Below, piece after piece: positions 25,955 through 33,072 of a stretch of 64,000 nt of DNA. This DNA comes from Furfurilactobacillus milii. Lineage in GTDB: Bacteria > Bacillota > Bacilli > Lactobacillales > Lactobacillaceae. The stretch covers positions 1 through 64,000 of the forward strand of contig NZ_WEZQ01000009.1 in NCBI RefSeq assembly GCF_009864005.1, given 5' to 3'. The stretch's first letter is position 1; each line of letters starts with the position of its first letter. The position numbers and the translations under genes are program-made. The notes beneath the pieces are model-generated. The model was not told the DNA's origin. It worked only from the letters and a program-made list of their open reading frames with translations, and did not search any database.

Positions 25955-27433
25955 ATGAGTACCATTCAAATTGACCAATTAACGTTCCGTTATCCTGGCG
26001 CTGATGCGCCGGTATTTGATAAGTTATCGCTCAATCTCGATACAACTTGGCGATTAGGTTTGATTGGCCGTAACGGTCGTGGCAAAACGACCTTCATGAA
26101 TTTATTGCGAGGTCAGTTGTCCGGTCATGGCTTGATTAAAAGTCCGGTGACGTTCAATTATTTTCCCGATGCAGCGATCAATCGGTCGCAAACAGTCATG
26201 GCAATCTTGACATCAACTGGTGCTGAAGAATGGCGGGCCAGCATGGAGTTGGATCGGATTGGACTAGATGAAAGCTATGAGCAACGTCTGTTTGACACAC
26301 TCAGTGGTGGCGAACAAACACGGGTGCTACTGGCTCGTGGATTTGTTAATGAAAACGACTTTCCGTTAATTGACGAACCGACGAATCATTTGGATATTGA
26401 AGGTCGTCAGGTCGTCGGCGCTTATCTGAGACAAAAACAAGGTTTCATTTGTGTCAGTCATGATGAAAGCTTTTTGAATCTGTTCGTGGACCACGTTATG
26501 TCATTAAATCGGAGTTCAGTAAATTTAGTGGCTGGCAATGTCGAAAACTGGCAGACTGATAAAGAGCGACGTGACAATGCAGCGGCCACGCAAAACGAGC
26601 ATTTACAGCATCGCATCAAGCAGTTGTCGAGTCGTGCTAATATTCAGCGTGAGTGGGCTGAAAAGCGTGAACGTGAGTCAAATGATGCTTCCAGTCGGCG
26701 GATGGCTAAGAAGTTAATGTCCCGCGCAAAGGTCTTTGAACACCGAACAGATACCGCAATTGAACAACGGAAAGGTTTAATGAACGATGTCGATCAGGTG
26801 GACAGATTGCGAACCAATGTTCAGCAAACCTCAGGCGGACAGTTGTTATTCAGTTTGCGGGTCTTCAGCGTTAAACGGCAAAATGAGCCGCTATTTCAGC
26901 CCGTTTCGTTGGATTTTCACAGAGGCGACCGCTTAGCAATCATTGGTTCTAACGGTGTGGGTAAAACGAGCCTTTTGAACTTACTTCGCGGACAGGAAAA
27001 GTTGAATTACGAAGGTTATTTGATGAATGATTTGCCCCAAGACATCGGTTACCTGTCACAGCAGTTTACGGATTTTATCACGGACGGTTCGTTTGAACGA
27101 TGGCGTGACCATCACGATGAAACGACCGTTTGGAATTTAATGCATCAGTTAGGCGTTTCACGCCCAAGATTAAAGGCGCCGACCAGCGAATGGAGCATGG
27201 GCGAAATGAAGAAAGCCGCGTTGGCTGTGAGTTTGAGCGAGCCACATGAAATGTTGATTTGGGATGAGCCGACTAACTATTTGGATATTGATGCTCGCGA
27301 ACAGTTGCAAACCTTGATTCAGCAGGTACGGCCCACGATGGTTTTGATTGATCACGATCGTCATTTCATTGAGGAAACGTGTACGCAACAGATGACGCTG
27401 AACAAATTCGAAAACGTTCCTCATGTTCATTAG
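25955..27433 (+). CDS. ABC-F type ribosomal protection/ATPase protein (Lsa/Vga-like)
   Basis: A 492-residue protein with two ATPase domains and no membrane segments. The first has Walker A GRNGRGKTT, signature LSGGEQTRVLLA and LIDEPTNHLD. A charged linker of about 80 residues rich in K, R and E follows, then Walker A GSNGVGKTS, the degenerate signature WSMGEMKKAAL, and WDEPTNYLD. The lsa/vga-like layout suggests displacement of lincosamide, streptogramin A or pleuromutilin antibiotics from the ribosome. The 195-nt leader holds a hairpin (GATAGTG/CACTATC near 25890-25915) that could serve in attenuation. Confidence 0.82.
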   Translation: MSTIQIDQLTFRYPGADAPVFDKLSLNLDTTWRLGLIGRNGRGKTTFMNLLRGQLSGHGLIKSPVTFNYFPDAAINRSQTVMAILTSTGAEEWRASMELDRIGLDESYEQRLFDTLSGGEQTRVLLARGFVNENDFPLIDEPTNHLDIEGRQVVGAYLRQKQGFICVSHDESFLNLFVDHVMSLNRSSVNLVAGNVENWQTDKERRDNAAATQNEHLQHRIKQLSSRANIQREWAEKRERESNDASSRRMAKKLMSRAKVFEHRTDTAIEQRKGLMNDVDQVDRLRTNVQQTSGGQLLFSLRVFSVKRQNEPLFQPVSLDFHRGDRLAIIGSNGVGKTSLLNLLRGQEKLNYEGYLMNDLPQDIGYLSQQFTDFITDGSFERWRDHHDETTVWNLMHQLGVSRPRLKAPTSEWSMGEMKKAALAVSLSEPHEMLIWDEPTNYLDIDAREQLQTLIQQVRPTMVLIDHDRHFIEETCTQQMTLNKFENVPHVH

Positions 27434-27499
27434 TGATGTTTCTTGTTACCGATTGTGGTGGTCATTCAACCAGCAGTGCTAGCACATGTGCGGTATATT

Positions 27500-27670
27500 C
27501 CGTTACGGCGCTCAGCAACGCCGTTCCGTGGGGAACGTTTCAGCCCGCTGAAAATCGCGGTCTTCAACATCGACTTTGAGCCCAAAAGGTCTCAAAGCTC
27601 GTCCCACACAACTAAATGGCGAAAACCATGCCATTAAGTTGTGTTGACACGGAACTCTGTTGCTGGTCGC
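27500..27670 (-). repeat. Structured repeat family I, unit A-left
   Basis: Reverse-oriented unit. Read on the minus strand it has the outer stem GCAAC-AGA-GTTCC / GGAAC-GGC-GTTGC, the variable stem CACAACTTAATGGC/GCCATTTAGTTGTG, and the conserved GGGACGAG, TTGAGACC and GGGCTGAAACG-type core. It shares its outer stem type with units B and D-right. Confidence 0.6.
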
Positions 27671-27739
27671 CTTCACTCAAATGCCAAATCACTGACTAGT
27701 GTAATGATTAGATTGAGTGTTCAATATTTAAAACTAATG

Positions 27740-27930
27740 TGAGCTGGAGGGCGTCAAAATTGAATGCCAGCCGTGAAGGTGGTGTAAATTGGGCGTTTTT
27801 AAGCCCAATTTACACCACGGGACGGTCGTGAAGACGTGGTTTTCGGCTTCACGGCGAAGTGAACGACTCCGAACTTTAGGAGGCGTGAACTGGTCCCACG
27901 GTGGAATTCAATTTGGACGACCGCAAGCGT
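27740..27930 (+). repeat. Structured repeat family I, unit A-right
   Basis: Forward unit. Outer stem GTCAAAATTGAAT / ATTCAATTTGGAC, variable stem GGTGTAAATTGGGC/GCCCAATTTACACC, then ACGGGACGGTC, the stem GTGAA/TTCAC around GACGTGGTTTTCGGC, CTCC/GGAG, and TGAACTGGTCCCAC. It faces unit A-left across 70 bp and lies at the 3' end of the leftward hydrolase gene. Confidence 0.65.
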
Positions 27931-27960
27931 GAGTCAATGGCCACGGTCTATCATCTAAAC

Positions 27961-28010
27961 AAGCAAACAGGCGACAAGTCCCTGATATAGGGGATTTGTC
28001 GCCTGCTTAT
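27961..28010 (-). terminator. Terminator-like hairpin after the hydrolase gene
   Basis: AGGCGACAAGTCCC pairs with GGGGATTTGTCGCCT, 23 nt after the stop of the leftward gene. The sequence is nearly that of the hairpin at 22851-22894, which suggests a mobile or duplicated terminator cassette. Confidence 0.55.
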
Positions 28011-28032
28011 TTGTGACTATTGAATTTAAAAA

Positions 28033-28944
28033 TTAGTCGTTAAAGTTGCCGCTTTCAACATCCTTGATGAACTTGGCCAAGTGATCGAAGTAAACAGGAG
28101 CGTTATCGATCATGTGGTGGTGACCACCATCTGGTGTTGTTTCAAGACGAGCGTGAGGGATCAGCTTTTGCATGGTCCGCGCTGTGTCTAATGGCATGGT
28201 TTCGTGTTCACCAAACGTTAATAGCGTTGGGACTTTGATGTCCTTAAGGTGATCACGGAAATGCCAGTCCTTCAATTTACCGGTAATAACGAATTCGTTG
28301 TCACCTTGGAAGGCGTTATAAACGGGCGTTGCCATCGTTGAAATTAAATGCGCAATTGCCGGTGGCTGTTTGCGGTCAACATAGCCGCGGTTTAAGACAT
28401 CAACATCTGCTTGGTAGCGATCGTTGTCATAATCATTTTTAGCTTCGCAAGACTGCATGAACTTAACTTCTTCTGCAGGTAATGCTTCTTCACGAACCTT
28501 GTTAATGTGGGTGACGTATTCATCAATTTCATCAACCATTGATGAAACAATCGCGCCTTTCAAGTGGTCGCCGTATTTAGCAGCGTATTCTTGAACTAAC
28601 AGGCCGCCCCAGCTTTGACCGATAAGGTAGAAATTGTCGATGCCAAGCTTTTGGCGCACTTCTTCAACTTCATCCAAGAAGTATTCATAAGTGAGGTACT
28701 TGTCAGCAGTTGCCTTGTCTGAGTAGTCGGGTTGGTCTGAGTAAAATGAACCTAGTTGATCGTACATGTGAACGGTCACGTTCAAGCCTTGTTTGCCAAG
28801 TTCTTCAGCAAAGTCTTCCCAGTATTCGTGTGTGCCACCAGGGCCACCGTGCAGACATAGTAAGTGAATGTCGCCCGTGCCTTGAGTGTTAGTCCATAAG
28901 TGATACCCGTTGTCGAGTGTCATGATGGTGGTTCCTTGTTTCAT
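28033..28944 (-). CDS. Proline-iminopeptidase-like alpha/beta hydrolase
   Basis: A 303-residue alpha/beta hydrolase of the S33 prolyl aminopeptidase type. It shows the oxyanion motif HGGPGGTHEYW near residue 33, the nucleophile elbow GQSWGG near residue 106, and the late His in DGGHHHMIDN. It likely removes N-terminal proline from short peptides in the cytoplasm, though family members also cleave other small amides. The ATG at 28944 follows AAGGAGG by 8 nt; an ATG 18 nt upstream overlaps that site. Confidence 0.85.
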   Translation of the reverse strand: MKQGTTIMTLDNGYHLWTNTQGTGDIHLLCLHGGPGGTHEYWEDFAEELGKQGLNVTVHMYDQLGSFYSDQPDYSDKATADKYLTYEYFLDEVEEVRQKLGIDNFYLIGQSWGGLLVQEYAAKYGDHLKGAIVSSMVDEIDEYVTHINKVREEALPAEEVKFMQSCEAKNDYDNDRYQADVDVLNRGYVDRKQPPAIAHLISTMATPVYNAFQGDNEFVITGKLKDWHFRDHLKDIKVPTLLTFGEHETMPLDTARTMQKLIPHARLETTPDGGHHHMIDNAPVYFDHLAKFIKDVESGNFND

Positions 28945-29188
28945 GGGGTCAGCCTCCTTCATGTAATGTTACTAGTTTATCACGTTTCTGATGGTGTTCA
29001 TCAATTTACTAATAAATGGACGTGAAATCGGCGAATATTTGTGCAAACGGGCCTATTTTTGGTTAAACTTAAGGGTAATGCCGATAGTTTCGTGATTTAC
29101 GAACGTTAAGGCAATAGGCAAATGTTTATTAAGAGAGTGAACTTGCAAATAACTAAGTAAGTGCACGGTTAAGAGAGGATAAACTGAC

Positions 29189-30322
29189 ATGAATATTTGG
29201 GCGAATTATATTGCCAGTTGGCAACAAATTTTTAATTATCGCGGGAAGACGCGACGACGTGATTTCTGGGCCGCCATTATTGGCATGGCGGTTGTCAGTA
29301 TCGTAGTTAGTACAATCCTATCAGGCGCAACAGGATTAAGCGACGGAATTGCGTTGCCGGCCCACTGGTTGGAAAACTTTTTCTTTCTGGCTCAGTTTTT
29401 ACAATACCTCAGTATGTCGGTTCGTCGGCTACATAGTTTAAGTTTGTCTGGTCACTATCAGTGGTTGATGCTGGTTCCTGGTGTGCACATGATTGTTTTG
29501 CACGCACTGCCAGAAGTTGAAAAAGACCCACGCGCGCCATGGTACAACATGATGAGTGTCGATAATGGCCCAGCAAGTTTAGAGGTTAACCATCGCGGGC
29601 ATGTAAGTGGCATTTTGAGTAATGCTTTTGGGTACACATGGCGTAATATGTTTAATTTTCACGACACAGTGTCACGAGGCAACTATCTATGGGCGAGAGT
29701 GACATGGAGTATTTTCAGTTTGATTGCGGGCGCCTTGCTTTCTCTGACCATCTTTTTAATTCTCGCTGTGCGCATTTTTGTTTCATTACAATTAAACCGT
29801 GGGAATACGCTGCAATTAAATCCAAGCATGCAAGCACCGACATTTGATCCAAGTGTGCTGAACGGATTGGGTCTTTTCATTATTCCAGTTGGTCTAGTAG
29901 TCGGTTTCTTGATTGTATTTCCAATCGTTTCACTAACGGCTCGACGTTTACACGATCAAGAATTAAGTGCTTGGTGGGTGTTTTTATACTTAGCAGGCTC
30001 TGTTGGTAGTTTGATTTTGCTTTTGTTGTCACTACTGCCGGCTAAGGATGGTCAAACGAAATATCCAGCCGCAGATGGGCGCCCAGCAGTGAACACTGCT
30101 AGTACCGATAATGTTCCTGAAAGTGACCAAACGGTTAGCGGTTCGGCGGCTCCTTCACAGGCGTCAGTAGAGGTGTTTTATCCACAATCCGCCACAAGTG
30201 CGGCGCAAGTTGAAGTTTTTTATCCACAATCATCGACCGTTGCTTCCACTGAGTCCACAGCCACGAGTGAAACTGGGGTGCCATCAAACGCGGCTTCTGA
30301 GGATCGTGATGATCATGCCTAA
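29189..30322 (+). CDS. Tandem DUF805 membrane protein
   Basis: A 377-residue membrane protein with two DUF805-like units. The first begins FNYRGKTRRRDFWAAIIGMA (residues ~13-32) and has VRRLHSLSLSGHYQWLMLVP; the second begins MFNFHDTVSRGNYLWARVTW and has ARRLHDQELSAWWVFLYL. Each unit has four helices. The hydrophilic tail (from ~290) contains the repeated element VEVFYPQS twice and is rich in S, T, A. The following lipoprotein gene starts inside its 3' end, so they form an operon. Function unknown. Confidence 0.78.
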   Translation: MNIWANYIASWQQIFNYRGKTRRRDFWAAIIGMAVVSIVVSTILSGATGLSDGIALPAHWLENFFFLAQFLQYLSMSVRRLHSLSLSGHYQWLMLVPGVHMIVLHALPEVEKDPRAPWYNMMSVDNGPASLEVNHRGHVSGILSNAFGYTWRNMFNFHDTVSRGNYLWARVTWSIFSLIAGALLSLTIFLILAVRIFVSLQLNRGNTLQLNPSMQAPTFDPSVLNGLGLFIIPVGLVVGFLIVFPIVSLTARRLHDQELSAWWVFLYLAGSVGSLILLLLSLLPAKDGQTKYPAADGRPAVNTASTDNVPESDQTVSGSAAPSQASVEVFYPQSATSAAQVEVFYPQSSTVASTESTATSETGVPSNAASEDRDDHA

Positions 30323-31289
30323 GCGCCGACATAGATCGTGGTCGCCCGTAGTCACTTTAGCTGTTCTGGCTACGTTACTTGTAATCGTTTCGGCATGTGG
30401 CCGTTCAACACAAAGGGTCAGTGCACCAGCGACAAAACCAACCAACATTAATTTTGCTGTTGGTCAATCGGTGGACGCCTTGCCACTCTATGTGGCTGAA
30501 GAGCGCGGTTATTTCACGCAGGCCAAATTGCGCGTGACCTTGACTAATGTTGCGGCAGCCGACGATCGGGTCAGCGGTATCAGTACGCATCAGTTTGAAG
30601 GCGCCATTAGTGGCTTGCCAGAGCTAATGATGACTAGTGGTACACACCCGACGAGTCAGGTAGTCGGTAACGCCACGAATTACACGGCGTTGATGACGAC
30701 GGATGATAACGTGACCAAGTTGAAGCAACTGAAAAATAAAACGGTCGGGACATTAGCCAATTCAACGCAAGCTTATGCGACGGATCTGCTTCTGGCGGAT
30801 GCTAAGTTAACGGACAAAAACGTCACGTTAAAAACGACTGGTAGTGAAACTGAACTGATGACCGCCGCTAATAACCATACGGCGAGTGCCGTTAGCTTAA
30901 CAGATCCCAATGCAAGCTTGCTGCGACGACAAGGAGCACGAACGCTGGCCCAGACGACTGCCGATCAGGCGGATACTGGAATTGTGTTTGGTAATAGCAT
31001 GTTAAAGAACCATGCGGCTGCTGTTCAGGGATTCATGCGGGCATATAATCAAGCGGTGGATTACATCAATGCACATCCCAGCACGATGGATTATCAAGAA
31101 ATTTTGGTTAGCAAGCTGGGTTATCCAGGGGATGGTCTAAACGCGTTGGCACTGCCACATTTTGCCACAGCAACGACGGTTAGTAACCAATCCATCGGAA
31201 ATGTGCGCAGTTGGTTATTAGCTAAGAACCAAGGACTGCGATTAGCGACTGTTGGTCGTTATCGTTCGACCTTATTAGCTGACAAATAA
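30309..31289 (+). CDS. ABC-type substrate-binding lipoprotein (THI5/SsuA-like)
   Basis: A 326-residue lipoprotein. A basic start (MPKRRHRSW) is followed by a hydrophobic stretch and the lipobox VSAC. The mature part begins like NMT1/THI5 and SsuA binding proteins (NFAVGQSVDALPLYVAEERGY). Such proteins deliver thiamine precursors, sulfonates or similar anions. No permease or ATPase is adjacent, so its transporter partner is elsewhere or it has another role. I chose the ATG at 30309 (GAGG 6 nt upstream), giving a 14-nt overlap with the DUF805 gene. Confidence 0.75.
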   Translation: MIMPKRRHRSWSPVVTLAVLATLLVIVSACGRSTQRVSAPATKPTNINFAVGQSVDALPLYVAEERGYFTQAKLRVTLTNVAAADDRVSGISTHQFEGAISGLPELMMTSGTHPTSQVVGNATNYTALMTTDDNVTKLKQLKNKTVGTLANSTQAYATDLLLADAKLTDKNVTLKTTGSETELMTAANNHTASAVSLTDPNASLLRRQGARTLAQTTADQADTGIVFGNSMLKNHAAAVQGFMRAYNQAVDYINAHPSTMDYQEILVSKLGYPGDGLNALALPHFATATTVSNQSIGNVRSWLLAKNQGLRLATVGRYRSTLLADK

Positions 31290-31323
31290 AAGTGTGCCTG
31301 GCACACAATGAACGAGGAAAACT

Positions 31324-31653
31324 ATGTTAATGAAAGTTTTGAGCTTCATCACAACGTTTGCCGTGGCAATATACGGTATTTGGATTATTATCGCGGCACA
31401 ACGTAAAAGGACCCGTCCGTCACGTGAATACCAATTATGGTTGTTAGTCGGCGGTATTTTCATCTTGTGTCAGGTTTTATTTAGTGACAATCGCCTGTTA
31501 GGCGCCGCACTGCTGTTTGTGGGGTGTGTTGTGGTATCGGTGGTCTATTATCTGGTGGATCGCAAGCAACATGACACGATTAACTGGCGGGCACACGTTT
31601 TGCGCGGATTGCTAGAGCTCGTATTGGTTGTGTGGGCAGCGTTTGTTGGATAG
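31324..31653 (+). CDS. Small membrane protein, function unknown
   Basis: A 109-residue protein with about four hydrophobic segments (residues ~5-23, 38-52, 57-76, 92-108) separated by short basic loops. No family recognised. A GAGG site lies 6 nt before the ATG. It follows the lipoprotein gene by 34 nt and is probably the third gene of that operon. Confidence 0.65.
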   Translation: MLMKVLSFITTFAVAIYGIWIIIAAQRKRTRPSREYQLWLLVGGIFILCQVLFSDNRLLGAALLFVGCVVVSVVYYLVDRKQHDTINWRAHVLRGLLELVLVVWAAFVG

Positions 31654-31714
31654 TGGCATAATGAAATCAATTAGTTTGGAACAATAAAGTGAGAATGATT
31701 GGGAGCAAACTTAA

Positions 31715-32416
31715 ATGAGTAAAAGCGTCTTGATTACTGGTGCGACCCGTGGCATTGGGCTGGCACTGGCACAAAAGTATGTTGAAGATGGTGACTTGGT
31801 TCTGGTGGGAACCCGTGACCTAAATCGTGGGTTGGATGTTGTCGATGAATTACGAGCCGATGGCGGTCAGGCACGGTTATTGCAGATTGATTTGATGGAT
31901 CATGGCAGTGTTATGCAAGCGGGTCAGTGGATTGGGGAGCAATTTGGCAAACTGGATTTGTTGATTAACAACGCTGGCGTGTTTGATGATCACGACATTC
32001 AGGCGAGTCACGAAGATTCAGAAAGCCTTCATCAAACATTCGATGTGAACGTTCTGGGAACCTATTTGGTTACGCAACAGATGCTGCCATGGCTACAGGC
32101 TGCCGATGATGGGATGGTTATCAGTATGTCTGACGAACTGGCAACGTTTGCTAATTTTGCTGCCAGCACGCCAACAACCGGATTAGGTCAACGGATCTCC
32201 CGAATGGGTGTTAATGCAATGACGGTCTTGCTACAAAACGAACTTCAAGGTGAAGTTCATTTTCGTGCGGTGACGCCAGGACCAATTGCCAGCAACCCAG
32301 CACGAAAGGGTGCGCCGGTTGCGACAGCCGTTGATTTGATTCAGAAAATCGATCAACATAAAGAATCCGACTGGGACGGTAAACTTATTGGTGCTGATGG
32401 TGTCTTACCATTTTAG
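31715..32416 (+). CDS. SDR family protein with substituted catalytic residues
   Basis: A 233-residue short-chain dehydrogenase fold with the cofactor motif GATRGIG (residues 8-14) and NNAG near 90. Where the active-site pattern YxxxK is expected, before AVNAL-like sequence, the protein reads GLGQRISRMGVNAMTVLL: Tyr is replaced by Gln and Lys by Arg. It may bind NAD(P) without standard reductase activity. The ribosome binding site is weak (GGGAGC 11 nt upstream). Confidence 0.82.
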   Translation: MSKSVLITGATRGIGLALAQKYVEDGDLVLVGTRDLNRGLDVVDELRADGGQARLLQIDLMDHGSVMQAGQWIGEQFGKLDLLINNAGVFDDHDIQASHEDSESLHQTFDVNVLGTYLVTQQMLPWLQAADDGMVISMSDELATFANFAASTPTTGLGQRISRMGVNAMTVLLQNELQGEVHFRAVTPGPIASNPARKGAPVATAVDLIQKIDQHKESDWDGKLIGADGVLPF

Positions 32417-32447
32417 GACTCGGATTTAACTGATTGAGGTGATGAGG

Positions 32448-32765
32448 ATGCCAAAACACAGTCGGTTATGGTATCAAATTCGCAATGCACGTCACGCTGG
32501 TGAAGGTGAACTGCCTGGCGATAAGTGGCGCACGACAAACGCATATGTATTAGCGACAGCGTATTACCAAACGTTGATGGCGTTATCAAAAGCGGATTTA
32601 GCTACCCTTATAGATGTGTATCCAGAAATGATTCCGACCATTGTTGACGGCCACGCAGTTAATGTCGATGGGGCCTATTTATCCATGGACGAGTGGCAGG
32701 CATTAGCAACCGCACTAGAACAGAAGGCGCGTGATGCCGGGTTGATACTGTATAAAACTGTCTGA
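32448..32765 (+). CDS. Hypothetical 105-residue protein
   Basis: No family recognised. The protein is soluble, with an N-terminal basic part and a C-terminal helix. I chose the ATG at 32448 because GAGG lies 8 nt upstream; a GTG and an ATG slightly upstream overlap that site. It lies 31 nt after the SDR gene, probably in one operon, and ends before a strong terminator. Confidence 0.6.
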   Translation: MPKHSRLWYQIRNARHAGEGELPGDKWRTTNAYVLATAYYQTLMALSKADLATLIDVYPEMIPTIVDGHAVNVDGAYLSMDEWQALATALEQKARDAGLILYKTV

Positions 32766-32810
32766 TCGTCCTAGATGCAGAATCGTAACAAAATAACGAT
32801 CGTTTTATAG

Positions 32811-32839
32811 AAAGCGTGGCGTTTATGCCACGTTTTTTT
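32811..32839 (+). terminator. Terminator
   Basis: AAAGCGTGGC pairs with GCCACGTTT across GTTTAT and is followed by a run of T. It closes the SDR/hypothetical operon. Confidence 0.8.
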
Positions 32840-32994
32840 GTATAGAACGAGGTTGATTCGTTTTCACGCCAAATGCCACTCGTTTCATTGTCGATGACCA
32901 TAAAGATCCGTGCCTGTGATCATGGTAAAGTAACTTATTGAACGGCCTTCACGTCACATTCGGCTTAATAAAATGAATTTAAAATAAGCGTCTT

Positions 32995-33008
32995 TGTAAG
33001 CGATTACA
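32995..33008. promoter_or_regulatory. Putative catabolite-responsive element before the alpha-galactosidase
   Basis: TGTAAGCGATTACA matches the CcpA consensus TGWAARCGYTWNCW at all but one position and is itself palindromic. It lies 65 nt upstream of the alpha-galactosidase start, where CcpA repression would be expected. Confidence 0.6.
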
Positions 33009-33072
33009 AAACGTGTAAAATTAAAAGCATAAGATTGTTAATATTTGATTGAATTATAGGAGGTTGTTGTCA

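Noticed and set aside
27500-27930. Repeat loci considered as insertion sequences or transposase remnants
   Set aside because: No transposase fragments or coding potential were found in any unit; the ends are imperfect and no clear target duplications are visible.
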